Assembly: GCA_019421345.1 (NCBI GenBank)
Contig: JAHZFL010000002.1
Location: 258,078-322,077 of the forward strand
Direction: 5' to 3'
DNA: 64,000 nucleotides
Origin: Roseburia sp.
GTDB taxonomy: Bacteria > Bacillota > Clostridia > Lachnospirales > Lachnospiraceae
The translations under genes and the position numbers were made by a program. The first letter of the stretch is position 1, and the number at the start of each line of letters is the position of its first letter. The notes under the pieces are model-generated. The model did no database searches and was not told the origin of the DNA. It saw nothing but the letters and a program-made list of their open reading frames with translations. Positions 1-8,179 of this stretch are shown piece by piece.

Positions 1-347
1 AACATAATTACAGAGTATGCCAACAATTTATCTAATAAATAATTTAGTCCCTTTAACCCTATATCTTCTAGCAAAAAATCTTCTAATTCTTTAGTGCTCT
101 TTAAATCATTTATAATCTCTGTTTTTGGTATATTATCAAACGAAGCTAAATATATTGATATATTCCTCACCACATCTTCTAATGCAATAATATCTTTCTC
201 TGTTGGTATTTTTTCAAAAGTGTTTTCTGTTATATCCTTCCATTTTAACTGTTTCTTTGTATCTGTTTTCTCATAAAATAGCTGCATTAAAATTTTCATA
301 GTTTGATTACTACAATCCAATTTTACTTCTTTTAAACATTCTTCCAT
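1..347 (-). CDS. Hypothetical protein, 3' part cut by window edge
   Basis: An open minus-strand frame runs off the left edge. From the first ATG it begins MEECLKEVKLDCSNQTMK and is acidic, lysine-rich and probably helical. The start is uncertain. The only good ribosome-binding site (GGAGG near 377-381) suits an ATT codon at 371 in this frame, or an ATG at 375 in another frame that soon stops, so a small frameshift near the 5' end is possible. I recognise no family. Confidence 0.45.
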   Translation of the reverse strand, partial: MEECLKEVKLDCSNQTMKILMQLFYEKTDTKKQLKWKDITENTFEKIPTEKDIIALEDVVRNISIYLASFDNIPKTEIINDLKSTKELEDFLLEDIGLKGLNYLLDKLLAYSVIM

Positions 348-543
348 ATATGATTCTATACTCGTAATAATTCATTCCTCCAATCTTTTATCAGTATGCA
401 GTAGTACAACCCACTTAATACTTCCCCACGTTTCCTGTAACTTATTAACCATATCAGTTCATTATAAAAATCTCAGATTTTTGTCTTGACAACTGAGCCA
501 CTATATACAATATCCTATTTTTTATTGTCACAATTTCATATAT

Positions 544-602
544 CACACTGTGATGTGATATACTTTTGATTTTTTTGGCTTTATATATCACATCACAGTG
601 TG
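544..602. repeat. Perfect 19-bp inverted repeat in a 416-bp gene-free stretch
   Basis: Arms at 544-562 and 584-602 are exact reverse complements, separated by 21 nt. Each arm with its flank is itself an imperfect palindrome (TATATCAC...GTGATATA). The layout fits a dimeric DNA-binding protein better than a terminator, since no clean U-tract follows. The rest of 348-763 is AT-rich and shows no supported gene. A role as operator, centromere-like site or replication site is inference. Confidence 0.6.
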
Positions 603-763
603 CAGAATCAGCCGTCTTTTTATAAAAAGAGACTCTTATATATAAAAATAGACCACTATTTTCGTATTTAATTCGCTATAGCAAATTAAATACTCAATGA
701 AAAATTTATTGTTTGTTATTGATTGAATTATTATTTAGACACCTATAATAATTACTTCTTCAA

Positions 764-1180
764 TTACTTCATAAAACCAATCGTGATTACATTCCTGCAT
801 CCATTGACATTGTTATTTTGAGGGAACATATAAAGATTGATTACTCTCTCTGACGCATACTCAAACCAATCTTCAAAATCTTTTACATCCTCAATAGATT
901 CAATCTTTGCAAGGTCAATGAACATATGACTGTTGACTTCAGAAGGATATAAATTTGTTCCATCTTCTGACTGTATTATTGGTTTTCTGTTCAGATTTCC
1001 AAAACAAAGCAATGTTGCATTTTTTAAGGTATGACATTCTGTGAAATACAAATCACCAAACTCTACATCTGTGCATTTATTAGTCCTATCTTCCAGATTT
1101 CCACTGTTTAACTGCACCTGATAGCCGTTATTTGTCTTGTTGTGTGATACTAATAATTCCAAAAATTCTGTTAATTCCAT
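764..1180 (-). CDS. Hypothetical protein, 138 aa
   Basis: Starts MELTEFLELLVSHNKTNN behind an AGAGGA site about 7 nt upstream. It is soluble, with no membrane segment or motif I recognise. It leads into a group of minus-strand genes (764-4205) that share similar ribosome-binding sites and include the tubulin-type partition pair. It may be a small accessory protein of the plasmid-like element. Function unknown. Confidence 0.6.
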   Translation of the reverse strand: MELTEFLELLVSHNKTNNGYQVQLNSGNLEDRTNKCTDVEFGDLYFTECHTLKNATLLCFGNLNRKPIIQSEDGTNLYPSEVNSHMFIDLAKIESIEDVKDFEDWFEYASERVINLYMFPQNNNVNGCRNVITIGFMK

Positions 1181-1253
1181 GCTATTTGTCCTCTAATTTT
1201 CTTTTGTGGGTAGTAAAAACTTAATATACCACCTACTATATATCTTCTCTTTT

Positions 1254-1607
1254 TTACTCTGCAATATTGTCAAAAATAGTTTTTCTTAATTTTGCATCAA
1301 TCTCTTTAACAGCCACATCATCTTTAATACTACATACTGTAATATACTTTTGACCCATATACGGATTTTTCAAGCCAATATCAAGAAATAATTTCCCATC
1401 CTTAAACTCATAAAAGAAATCAACTGCATCTCTGAAATATTTCGCTTCATTAAGAAATTGAATTGATTCTACAAAATCAATCGGATTTATGTCCTGTACT
1501 TCTGTTAAATCAAAAGATGCCGTTACATGATTTTTGACAGTTTCAATTGTAATAGTTTCACTTTTAATCAGTTCTACAAAATTGGATAACATCGTAATTC
1601 GTTTCAT
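1254..1607 (-). CDS. Hypothetical protein, 117 aa
   Basis: Starts MKRITMLSNFVELIKSE with AAGGAG upstream at normal spacing. It is soluble and has no Cys or His cluster that would suggest a metal site. It lies between a hypothetical gene and a broken cold-shock gene, all on the minus strand. No family recognised and no function proposed. Confidence 0.6.
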   Translation of the reverse strand: MKRITMLSNFVELIKSETITIETVKNHVTASFDLTEVQDINPIDFVESIQFLNEAKYFRDAVDFFYEFKDGKLFLDIGLKNPYMGQKYITVCSIKDDVAVKEIDAKLRKTIFDNIAE

Positions 1608-1757
1608 CTTTACTCACTCCTTCGCTTTGTATTATTGGTAGGTGATAACTCGCCATCCACTTATTATTTCTCTTTTTTAATCTTCATTACTTCCACTATT
1701 CCACGGATTGACCATATTATTAACTTCTCTTTTTAGCCAACTACAAACACCATCTTT

Positions 1758-1969
1758 TTATGCTTCCGTTATAACAGTTACATTGATAGCCTGTTTACCA
1801 TTTTCTCCATCCGTAATCTCAAATTTCACTGTCTCACCTTCTGTAATGGACTTGAATTTTCCTCACCCACAATTCCAGAATAATGTACAAAAATATCTGT
1901 ACCATCGTCCATTGTAATAAAACCATAGCCTTTACTATTGTTAAACTACTTTACTGTCCCTCTGTTCAT
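1758..1969 (-). pseudogene. Cold-shock-domain protein, broken
   Basis: The minus strand reads MNRGTVK-stop-FNNSKGYGFI, then MDDGTDIFVHYSGIVGE. After a one-base shift it continues KFKSITEGETVKFEI...NVTVITEA before a stop. This is the CspA-type fold: the RNP1-like KGYGFI and RNP2-like DIFVHYS motifs are visible. Codon 8, normally the Trp of KWFN, is TAG (1946-1948), and one base is missing after the GE residues. With two independent lesions it is unlikely to make a full protein, unless the sequence contains errors. Confidence 0.8.
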
Positions 1970-2062
1970 TTCTCTAAATCTCCTTATCTTTGAATTATTT
2001 TTATTTGTAGGGCAGCTCCCACATGGAGAACCACCCTTAATTACTACTTCTCCATTTGATTA

Positions 2063-2356
2063 CTAAATAACTTCAATATCTACATCAGATAATCCGTTGA
2101 TAAAAGAAAGTGTATAGATATTGTCCTGTTTTGTAATTTCGTCCACGATTGAAAAATAAATATCCACTTCCATATCTGTATGTGGCTTAAAGAAAGTAAT
2201 CTCGCCCTCTACACCTTCTTCTAATTTTGCTTCAATCAGGCATCCACTCAGATAAAAGGTAACATTGCCAATATCAGAACTTGATACATTAAATGTTGTC
2301 TCCTTTGATGATAACTCTTTGATTTCCTCGATAAACTGCTCTCTTGTTAATTCCAT
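2063..2356 (-). CDS. Hypothetical acidic protein, 97 aa
   Basis: Starts MELTREQFIEEIKELSSKE behind AAAGGAG at good spacing. It is short, acidic and soluble, with a helical N-terminus and alternating hydrophobic residues later. The first residues resemble the 138-aa protein at 764-1180 (MELTEF versus MELTREQF), which may reflect distant relation or chance. It sits directly downstream of the tubZ-like gene. Function unknown. Confidence 0.6.
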   Translation of the reverse strand: MELTREQFIEEIKELSSKETTFNVSSSDIGNVTFYLSGCLIEAKLEEGVEGEITFFKPHTDMEVDIYFSIVDEITKQDNIYTLSFINGLSDVDIEVI

Positions 2357-2436
2357 AATTCTTAATCTCCTTTAGTTTGTATGATTTTATTTGCATGGTG
2401 GATGGTATTTCTCACCCACCACCATATACTCCTACA

Positions 2437-3564
2437 TTATTTAATTCTCTTTGCTTTTAATTTCTCCAATGCTGATACTCCCTTTGGTTTATCAAGGATT
2501 TGTGTCGGTGCTTCAACAATCGGTGTACTAAATACATCCACTGTTGTCTTTGCAGTCCTGACCTGTGTTGTAGCTTTCATGGAGTTCTGAATAATCTCTG
2601 CATCCTTCTGAACGCTTTCAGCCATTGTATCTACTCTGTTATAAGGCATCATCAGACCACTAAGAATAATCACATTTTCTTCAGATGTACTCATATATCC
2701 GTGAAATTCCGTAGGTGCTACTCCTAATTCCTGTCTAAGTTCTGACATATCAATCTTACTTTCCTTTGCGGATACTGCTTCTGAAATACCCATAACTGTT
2801 ATTGTCTTATCCTCACGTTTTGCAAAAATGTTACTGTCACGATTGAGAATATCCACAATATAATCTGTATTTCCATTCTGCTTACCTGCTCTTGTAATGA
2901 TTGAGAATGACGGAGTTTTCAGACACGCTTCAATCTCTGCTAAATCCATGTTTCCATCCTGGGATTTATTACTAATACACATAACGCTTGTAAATAAAGA
3001 TGCAAATGTGCTGTTAATCTTCATCTTATCTGTTGCATTGTTGTCAAGAATGAAGATACTGCCTAATCTCGGTTTTAATTCCTCAATCTCATAAAAGGCT
3101 TGTCTTGCATTATCCTTGATTTTGAGTGATTCATTGTCTGCCGGTAATACAACAATCATTCCTACTGTATAACCTAAGTCCAAAAGAATCTCTGCCAGCA
3201 TCGGAGCAATAGAAGACCCAGTGCCTCCCCCTAATGAAGTAGCAATAAATACAATAGAATCTTCCACAATGTAACCTTTCAACTCTTCCAGAATGTCATC
3301 AATGCTTTCTGCTAAATCATTTATACTGTTCTGACGGTTGCAAGCTGCCCCCTTTGAATTGTTAATATGTATCTTGTGGGACAATTTGACAGATGCCAAA
3401 TCTTCCATACTGGTATTGATACCAATAAATGATGTATTGGCTTTGTTTCCGTCTAACTCTTTTACAAATTCTTCAATCTTTGCTGTAATACTGTTACCAC
3501 ATGCACCGCAACCTATCACTGTGATTCTTAATCTCTCATTAATAATGTTTTTGTTCTTATTCAT
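2437..3564 (-). CDS. tubZ: TubZ/FtsZ-like GTPase of a type III partition system
   Basis: A 375-aa tubulin/FtsZ-superfamily GTPase. The N-terminal nucleotide-binding loop reads VIGCGACGNS (residues ~16-25), the tubulin signature GGGTGSS is at ~112-118, and a T7-type loop GNMDLAEIE at ~204-212 supplies the acidic residue needed for hydrolysis between subunits. The tail is basic (LEKLKAKRIK), as in plasmid TubZ proteins whose tail contacts TubR. Start: an ATG at 3576 sits directly on the GGAG, so the ATG at 3564, 12 nt after AAGGAG, is preferred; it overlaps the stop of the upstream gene (ATGAATAA). This is a second tubulin homologue, not cell-division ftsZ, judged by its partner and its accessory neighbourhood. 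It would form filaments that move DNA via TubR bound to a centromere. Confidence 0.82.
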   Translation of the reverse strand: MNKNKNIINERLRITVIGCGACGNSITAKIEEFVKELDGNKANTSFIGINTSMEDLASVKLSHKIHINNSKGAACNRQNSINDLAESIDDILEELKGYIVEDSIVFIATSLGGGTGSSIAPMLAEILLDLGYTVGMIVVLPADNESLKIKDNARQAFYEIEELKPRLGSIFILDNNATDKMKINSTFASLFTSVMCISNKSQDGNMDLAEIEACLKTPSFSIITRAGKQNGNTDYIVDILNRDSNIFAKREDKTITVMGISEAVSAKESKIDMSELRQELGVAPTEFHGYMSTSEENVIILSGLMMPYNRVDTMAESVQKDAEIIQNSMKATTQVRTAKTTVDVFSTPIVEAPTQILDKPKGVSALEKLKAKRIK

Positions 3565-3847
3565 TGTTTGATGCATCTCCTTCCTCGTCATTATCGCCCT
3601 GTACTTCTTTCATCCAGTCAATTCCTTTTTGTGCTATATAGAAGGTCTTTGCATTTCCTCTCTTTAAACCTTCTAATATAACTCTTTCTGATACCATTTC
3701 ACGTAATTTAGTGTAGATAGTTTTCTCACACCATAATTCACCATCTGCAACCAATGCTTCAATAATATCTCCCTGCGATAGTGCATATAATTTGCTCTTA
3801 GCACCACAGGAATGTAAGATGTTCAATATCGAATATTTAATTCTCAA
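3557..3847 (-). CDS. tubR: TubR-like winged-helix DNA-binding protein
   Basis: A 96-aa protein that starts at TTG (3847) with GGGAGG 8 nt upstream. The reading RIKYSILNILHSCGAKSK, an acidic-flanked helix pair, then ERVILEGLKRGNAKTFYIAQ fits a winged helix-turn-helix: helices followed by a beta-wing. Its size, order and stop/start overlap with the downstream tubulin gene match the tubR-tubZ operon of Bacillus and Clostridium plasmids and phages. There TubR binds repeats at the centromere and represses its own promoter. The role assignment rests mainly on context; I did not see a clear set of tubC iterons next to it. Confidence 0.65.
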   Translation of the reverse strand: MRIKYSILNILHSCGAKSKLYALSQGDIIEALVADGELWCEKTIYTKLREMVSERVILEGLKRGNAKTFYIAQKGIDWMKEVQGDNDEEGDASNNE

Positions 3848-3917
3848 TGTCTTATCCTCCCTTTCTCTTAGAGATTGGTTTTCACTCTCCTAACTGTTCT
3901 TACTAATAAATACACAT

Positions 3918-4205
3918 TTAAGAAGTTGCTTTCCCTTTATTTTGAGAATCTTTTTGAGTTTTTCTCTGTTTCTTCTGTGCTTTCTTACGCTTTCTCTCAT
4001 AGTGTTCCCAATCTCTACCACCTCTTCTTGCGTGTTCATATTCGTTATAAACATACTCAAGAGGTCTAACGAATTTACCATTGCCATTCTGCACTAATAC
4101 ATGGTCGTCCTCAAATACCTTTAGAATTTTTACACCAACTGCACCAGTATATGTGCAAGTAAAGTAAGTCTTTGTGTTTAACACAATCTTGTCTTTGTTA
4201 ATCAT
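3918..4205 (-). CDS. Hypothetical basic protein, 95 aa
   Basis: Starts MINKDKIVLNTKTYFTC at the ATG with GGAGG 7 nt upstream. The N-terminal two thirds look beta-rich, like a small SH3-like or KOW-like barrel (a guess). The last ~30 residues are strongly basic (ERKRKKAQKKQRKTQK) and probably bind nucleic acid. It is the first gene of the minus-strand cluster that includes tubR-tubZ, so it may be co-transcribed with them. Confidence 0.6.
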   Translation of the reverse strand: MINKDKIVLNTKTYFTCTYTGAVGVKILKVFEDDHVLVQNGNGKFVRPLEYVYNEYEHARRGGRDWEHYERKRKKAQKKQRKTQKDSQNKGKATS

Positions 4206-4618
4206 GTGATTTCCTCCATATTCTGTTATCAAAGTTCATTTTGGGGCAGACTTATAGCCTGAAAATTTAATAGTTACTTCATACAAATGTCTTGGGAAAT
4301 AACAACCGACCAGAACCGCCGATTGACAAAAGAAAAAATCTTTGATAAAATTACTTCAACCTTATAAGTAATGGTGTGTGAAGTTTACCAGACTTTCCAC
4401 AAAACTTTTATCAAAAGCCTTTAGCAAATTAAGCGTTACCAGCACTTAATATTCTGCTAGAGGTTTTCTTTTATTTATTTCTCTTAACATAAATATTTTT
4501 ACTTGGAATTTCAGAACACTTGTTCGTTTTTTTTATTTTACTCTGCGTGGAACTATTTGTCAAGAGCATTATAGAAATCTTGGAAAATGCTTTGAAATTA
4601 CCTTGTAAAAGTATAATA
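4206..4618. other. Gene-free stretch between divergent genes
   Basis: No gene is supported. It holds three TTATCAAA-type sites (near 4226, 4351 and 4415; the last is the palindrome CTTTTATCAAAAG) and an ATTACTT...AAGTAAT hairpin near 4359-4375. It lies between the tubR-tubZ cluster (minus) and the XRE-like regulator (plus). Promoters, operators or a partition centromere could be here, but none is clear. Confidence 0.35.
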
Positions 4619-4662
4619 TCACCATTTTCACATGCCGTCAATAGTTATTTCACCATTTTCAC
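4619..4662. promoter_or_regulatory. Direct-repeat operator candidate upstream of the XRE-like gene
   Basis: TCACCATTTTCAC occurs exactly twice, at 4619-4631 and 4650-4662. The starts are 31 bp apart, about three helical turns, which puts both sites on the same DNA face. They lie just upstream of the -35 box at 4676. This is the expected place for an autoregulatory or activator site. Confidence 0.55.
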
Positions 4663-4675
4663 CTTTTTATTTTTA

Positions 4676-4704
4676 TTGATATATTATTGTATATTTGGTA
4701 TAAT
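4676..4704 (+). promoter_or_regulatory. Sigma-A promoter of the XRE-like gene
   Basis: TTGATA at 4676-4681 and TATAAT at 4699-4704 with a 17-bp spacer. Transcription would start a few bases before the AAAGGGG ribosome-binding site of the gene at 4730. This is one of the best matches to consensus in the accessory region. Confidence 0.75.
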
Positions 4705-4729
4705 ATTTTACTGAAAGGGGTGATAGTAA

Positions 4730-5722
4730 ATGCTACCTATGAAATTAGACTTAACAGAAGAATTAGCTGCTACACTCAGACAACTACGATTAGATCATCC
4801 TGTTAATGGGGAAATATTGACTGCAGAAAAATTATCAAAAGCAATCGAAAATAATCGTGCATGGATGTCACAGATTGAAAGTAGACGATTAAAAAAGATT
4901 AAGCGTGAGGACATTATTAAAATATATAAAGTGCTATATAATGAAACCGATGATTATCAGGCTGAATATCGTGCTGAATTAGATTTAGAAAAATTTTATA
5001 TTGACATCAATACTATGCCTTCTCTGAATACAAATAAAGATTTAGAGGATAAACTAGGATATGAATTTATTCCTCCTGAATCCGATGAATATTATAATAA
5101 GCAATCCTTTTCATTTATTATGGATAGTCTTAATGACGTGTTATCGGAGAAATTTTTTGATCTTTTAAAAAGTGGTGATACAGAAGAGCAAGGGGATTTT
5201 TTGCATTTAATAACCTTATTTATGGGAGATATGCACTCTGCATACGATGATACAAAAATCTTTTTAGGAAAATTACCACTAGATTTATTGCAATATGCCA
5301 CTACAGAAGAACGAAAAGACATATTAAATGGATTAGATTACATTTATAATATGCTTACCTCTTTTGATATTAGGTATACAGAGCACCGTTTTGTAGAGCG
5401 TTTAACCAATCATAAAAACAATAAACTCTTTACTAAAGATATTCAATCATTGATATATGGATTAACAGACTTGTCAAAACTTGTAGAGCAAAATAATATA
5501 ATAAAAGGTTCTATTGTTCAATATATAAATGACTTTATTGATATTGTAAGAAGATATTATTTATCACAAAATATACCGGTTCCTATAACCATAAGTGACT
5601 TAAATAATACATCTACAAAAAAGGACTGGTTAAATACTATTGATAAATTACAATTACTTTTGTCTGATTCAAAAGATAGTCATTTTTTCATTAGGGGAAG
5701 ACTGACGAATAATACACAATAA
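4730..5722 (+). CDS. XRE-type helix-turn-helix regulator, 330 aa
   Basis: Residues ~8-65 read as a Cro/CI-type helix-turn-helix (ELAATLRQLRLDHPVNGEIL, LSKAIENNRAWMSQIESRRL). The remaining ~260 residues are acidic, helical and of no family I recognise. The start follows AAAGGGGTGATAGTAA. It is the only plus-strand gene for several kb and has its own promoter and repeats, so it may be the main regulator of the element. A replication or partition-control role is possible but unproven. Confidence 0.65.
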   Translation: MLPMKLDLTEELAATLRQLRLDHPVNGEILTAEKLSKAIENNRAWMSQIESRRLKKIKREDIIKIYKVLYNETDDYQAEYRAELDLEKFYIDINTMPSLNTNKDLEDKLGYEFIPPESDEYYNKQSFSFIMDSLNDVLSEKFFDLLKSGDTEEQGDFLHLITLFMGDMHSAYDDTKIFLGKLPLDLLQYATTEERKDILNGLDYIYNMLTSFDIRYTEHRFVERLTNHKNNKLFTKDIQSLIYGLTDLSKLVEQNNIIKGSIVQYINDFIDIVRRYYLSQNIPVPITISDLNNTSTKKDWLNTIDKLQLLLSDSKDSHFFIRGRLTNNTQ

Positions 5723-5742
5723 AACTGTTATTCTAATACTGC

Positions 5743-5776
5743 TGCTAAAATGGGGTATAATTACCCCGTTTTAGCA
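5743..5776. terminator. Strong hairpin after the XRE-like gene
   Basis: Arms 5743-5757 and 5762-5776 form a 15-bp stem with one G-T pair and a TAAT loop, 20 nt after the stop codon. There is no U-tract, so it may be a weak terminator, an mRNA end stabiliser or a DNA site. Confidence 0.5.
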
Positions 5777-5827
5777 GAAATATGGGTGGATTTGACGTGT
5801 TTCTTCTATAATAAAGATATTGGTATT

Positions 5828-5989
5828 TCCGAAACTTTCGGAGTTACCACCTGCTTTAAAGTCCATATTTTGGACAATAGGATTTCTAAAGGACGAATTT
5901 CGTCCATCTGAAATAGTTGGTTGTGACCACCTGTCATAACTGTTGCTCCATTGTGGGATAACGGGCTTAATTTTGGGCTCGTTAGATAG
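5828..5989. other. Cluster of short palindromes
   Basis: Within 160 bp are the palindromes TCCGAAACTTTCGGA (5828-5842) and GGACGAATTTCGTCC (5891-5905), two direct CCACCTG copies (5847-5853 and 5927-5933) and an inverted AGGTGG (5988-5993). Further imperfect stems follow. No coding frame is supported. The pattern suggests a folded single-strand structure such as a replication, transfer or recombination site, or a structured RNA. This is inference. Confidence 0.4.
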
Positions 5990-6307
5990 GTGGGATTCCC
6001 CACTTATCGTTTCGATAACGAAGATAATATTGAAAAGTTCTGCATTGATGCAAGAGACTTATACAAAGATATTATTCAGTCTGATGATACCTCTCACTTT
6101 TCAAGATGGATGAAACGAGCATTAAAAAATTATCATTTTGAGGAAAACCTTGATTTTATCATGATTCGCCCAATCGGGCTAACCAGAGTGTTTGAAGTAT
6201 TTCACGGAATTACTATCATTAACACTTTTGTGAAGATTTCGCACAAAATACCGATTGACAGAAATCTGACAGTCGAGGACTGCACATACTGTACAACGTA
6301 TCCTTGA
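5990..6307 (+). pseudogene. AntA-type phage antirepressor fragment
   Basis: The frame reads IEKFCIDARDLYKDII, then HFSRWMKRALKNYHFEENLD. This matches the DNA-binding AntA/AntB antirepressor layout (ARxLYxxL ... FxxWxxRxxxxYxFxENxDF). It opens straight after a stop codon, has only a GTG and no ribosome-binding site, and loses family resemblance after the ENLDF motif. It is best read as a remnant of a phage antirepressor. Such proteins normally counteract a prophage repressor. Confidence 0.5.
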
Positions 6308-6456
6308 TGAGGATAGGTTTAGGAGAAATATTTTCTCTCAACTGTTGCTATTTAGCAATTGTTCGTTTTCAATATCTATCCCTTAAATTTAAGTGGTAGA
6401 TATAATTCTAATGTAAAATAATTTCCTATTAGAAAACCATATTCCCAAAATAGAAA

Positions 6457-6522
6457 GTAAGTGCAGAATAACAGGGTGGATTTAAGCCATCGTCTCATTC
6501 CACCCTGTTATTCTGCACTTAC
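6457..6522. repeat. Perfect 24-bp inverted repeat
   Basis: Arms 6457-6480 and 6499-6522 are exact reverse complements around an 18-nt spacer. The inner arm includes CAGGGTGGA. A perfect 24-bp stem is longer than most terminators and no U-tract follows. Candidates are a transfer or replication origin hairpin, a recombinase site or a remnant of a small element. The right arm overlaps the stop codon end of the minus-strand fragment at 6519. Confidence 0.65.
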
Positions 6523-6710
6523 GTTTCATTTGATGTATAATTATTTTTGGATTCCGCCAAATTTGGCGGAATCTCATTTTTCTTATCGTGTTGATTTCCG
6601 TGATATTCTGCTTGTTTCTCATAAATAAAACGATATTTCTCTGCGGTAGCAATTCTTTGAATAGGAAAGAGATTTCGTTTTCCTAATTGAATATCAAGCA
6701 TCCATTCCAT
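6519..6710 (-). CDS. Hypothetical protein fragment, 63 aa
   Basis: The frame reads MEWMLDIQLGKRNLFPIQ and later IPPNLAESKNNYTSNET. Coding character continues upstream (INRKYPIQELNIEDNA) to a TAG near 6810 without a convincing start. It may be the remnant of a longer protein cut at both ends. No family recognised. Confidence 0.35.
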   Translation of the reverse strand: MEWMLDIQLGKRNLFPIQRIATAEKYRFIYEKQAEYHGNQHDKKNEIPPNLAESKNNYTSNET

Positions 6711-6810
6711 AACATCAATAATGGTTGCGTTATCTTCTATATTTAATTCTTGGATTGGATATTTTCTGTTTATGTAGTGATAAATACAAATGCTTTGATA
6801 ATCAAACTAT

Positions 6811-7263
6811 TTTCTACATCACCGAACTGCAACTCCTACTAAACAACACTTCATATTCAAACAGCAAAATCCCTTGAAAAATCAATACTCTCAGACGTTT
6901 CCATCCAACATCAAAATCACATCATTTTTCCCCATATTGCCCTTACATACAATTCTATAGAACGCTGTATAGCCGAAGGTACTTTCGATTGCCATAAATT
7001 TGGGGTATTATCCTTAATCCCTTATAAATCAACACTTTCTACACATCTGTCAAAACCTCAGTAAAATCAAGCATTTTAGCCACTTTAAAGACTTTTCCCT
7101 GACTTTGATAAGAGCTTGTAAACACTTTGTACCGAACTTTGAAAGAAATGTAAAATTTTATCCCTCATGGCAACATTCCTGTACTATTAAAATCATTGAA
7201 AAACCTTGTAAATCAAGCGTTTCCTCACATCTGCGACACCGTATATCCGAACCTATTGAAGTG
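6811..7263. other. Gene-free AT-rich stretch with degenerate repeats
   Basis: No gene is supported. Loosely related segments recur, for example TAAATCAACACTTTCTACACATCTG near 7023-7047 and TAAATCAAGCGTTTCCTCACATCTG near 7209-7233, shown here only by position and shared AAATCAA...CACATCTG ends. These could be decayed iterons or remnants of duplicated sequence. I see no promoter I would defend. Confidence 0.3.
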
Positions 7264-7310
7264 CATAAAAAATAGAAGAAGCCATAGCCGAAACTATGAC
7301 CTCTTCTTAA
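7264..7310 (-). terminator. Rho-independent terminator
   Basis: Read on the minus strand, a 14-bp stem (arms 7294-7307 and 7274-7287, with two G-T pairs) and a 6-nt loop are followed by ATTTTTT. It ends transcription of the minus-strand run that finishes with the gene at 7417. Confidence 0.75.
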
Positions 7311-7416
7311 TCAATCAAATATATCAAAGGTAGTTTTCATACCTAGATACCAATAAATTTAACAAATTTATTATATCACTTATCTTGTTGTATTTCCATA
7401 TGTAAAATGTTAAAAA

Positions 7417-7974
7417 TTACAACGCAACTTGCCTATACTTCCCTTTACCAGTCTTTTCATATATATATTCCGATTCCTTACCGAAAAACAGTTCTTCCAT
7501 TGTGCGATTCCATACACGGATATTACAATTTGCATCTTGAATTATCCACATATCATGGTCGCACGAGTTATAATCTAATATGTAAAATTCATAATCTTCA
7601 GATTCATCGGATATAAAGGCTTTATCTCCAAAACAGAAATGAATACCATCCAGATTCTCCGCATCAGCATCTTTCCTGTATAATACTGGCTCTGGTTCAT
7701 CATAAATCACTTCCATTTCTATAAGTTCACCACTTTCTTTAGCATACTGCTTTTCATTCCTATTAATAAAATCCCATGCATCCGCTTTACTTGGAAAGAA
7801 TCTAATCCCCTCATGCATCATAGCTTCTTTTCCCTTTGTCTCAACATTACTATAATGAACACAGAATCCATTTTCCATCCCAGGCTGATACTTGGCTGCT
7901 CTCACAGGTCTTGTTACATATTCCTTTGCGTTATCATGGAACATATTGTTTAATTGAAAATTATGTATATTCAT
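7417..7974 (-). CDS. Hypothetical protein, 185 aa
   Basis: Starts MNIHNFQLNNMFHDNAKEY with AAGGAG 11 nt upstream. It is a soluble acidic protein with aromatic-rich stretches (DYEFYILDYN, DMWIIQDAN). I take it for a common cargo protein of Clostridial mobile elements of unknown function. It is the last gene before a good terminator. Confidence 0.6.
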   Translation of the reverse strand: MNIHNFQLNNMFHDNAKEYVTRPVRAAKYQPGMENGFCVHYSNVETKGKEAMMHEGIRFFPSKADAWDFINRNEKQYAKESGELIEMEVIYDEPEPVLYRKDADAENLDGIHFCFGDKAFISDESEDYEFYILDYNSCDHDMWIIQDANCNIRVWNRTMEELFFGKESEYIYEKTGKGKYRQVAL

Positions 7975-8005
7975 TGTTTTTCTTGCTCCTTCCTAATTTA
8001 CTCTT

Positions 8006-8178
8006 CTATATATAACTACCCTTTTTGTGATTAAAATTTCCCATCGAATTATTATTTTTTCTACTAAAAGTATAACTAGCAACAGTTGTCTCAAATGCTT
8101 CTATGATTTTCTTATACTATGTTTTTGACAAACGAAAACTTCATCACCGACATTAAATTTTGTCGCTATCTGTATCAT
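8006..8178 (-). pseudogene. Small conserved mobile-element gene, frameshifted
   Basis: Behind GGAGG the frame reads MIQIATKFNVGDEVFVCQKH and stops at TAG (8101-8103). A one-base shift restores a frame that continues KIIEAFETTVASYTFSRK to 8006. The start resembles short proteins with an IATKFNxGDEVFV pattern seen in Clostridial elements (from memory). A single insertion or deletion in the AGAAAAT stretch explains the break. Confidence 0.55.
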
Positions 8179-8179
8179 C

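Noticed and set aside
3890..4087. Alternative minus-strand ORF overlapping the gene at 3918
   Set aside because: It overlaps the better-supported gene in another frame and has no ribosome-binding site.
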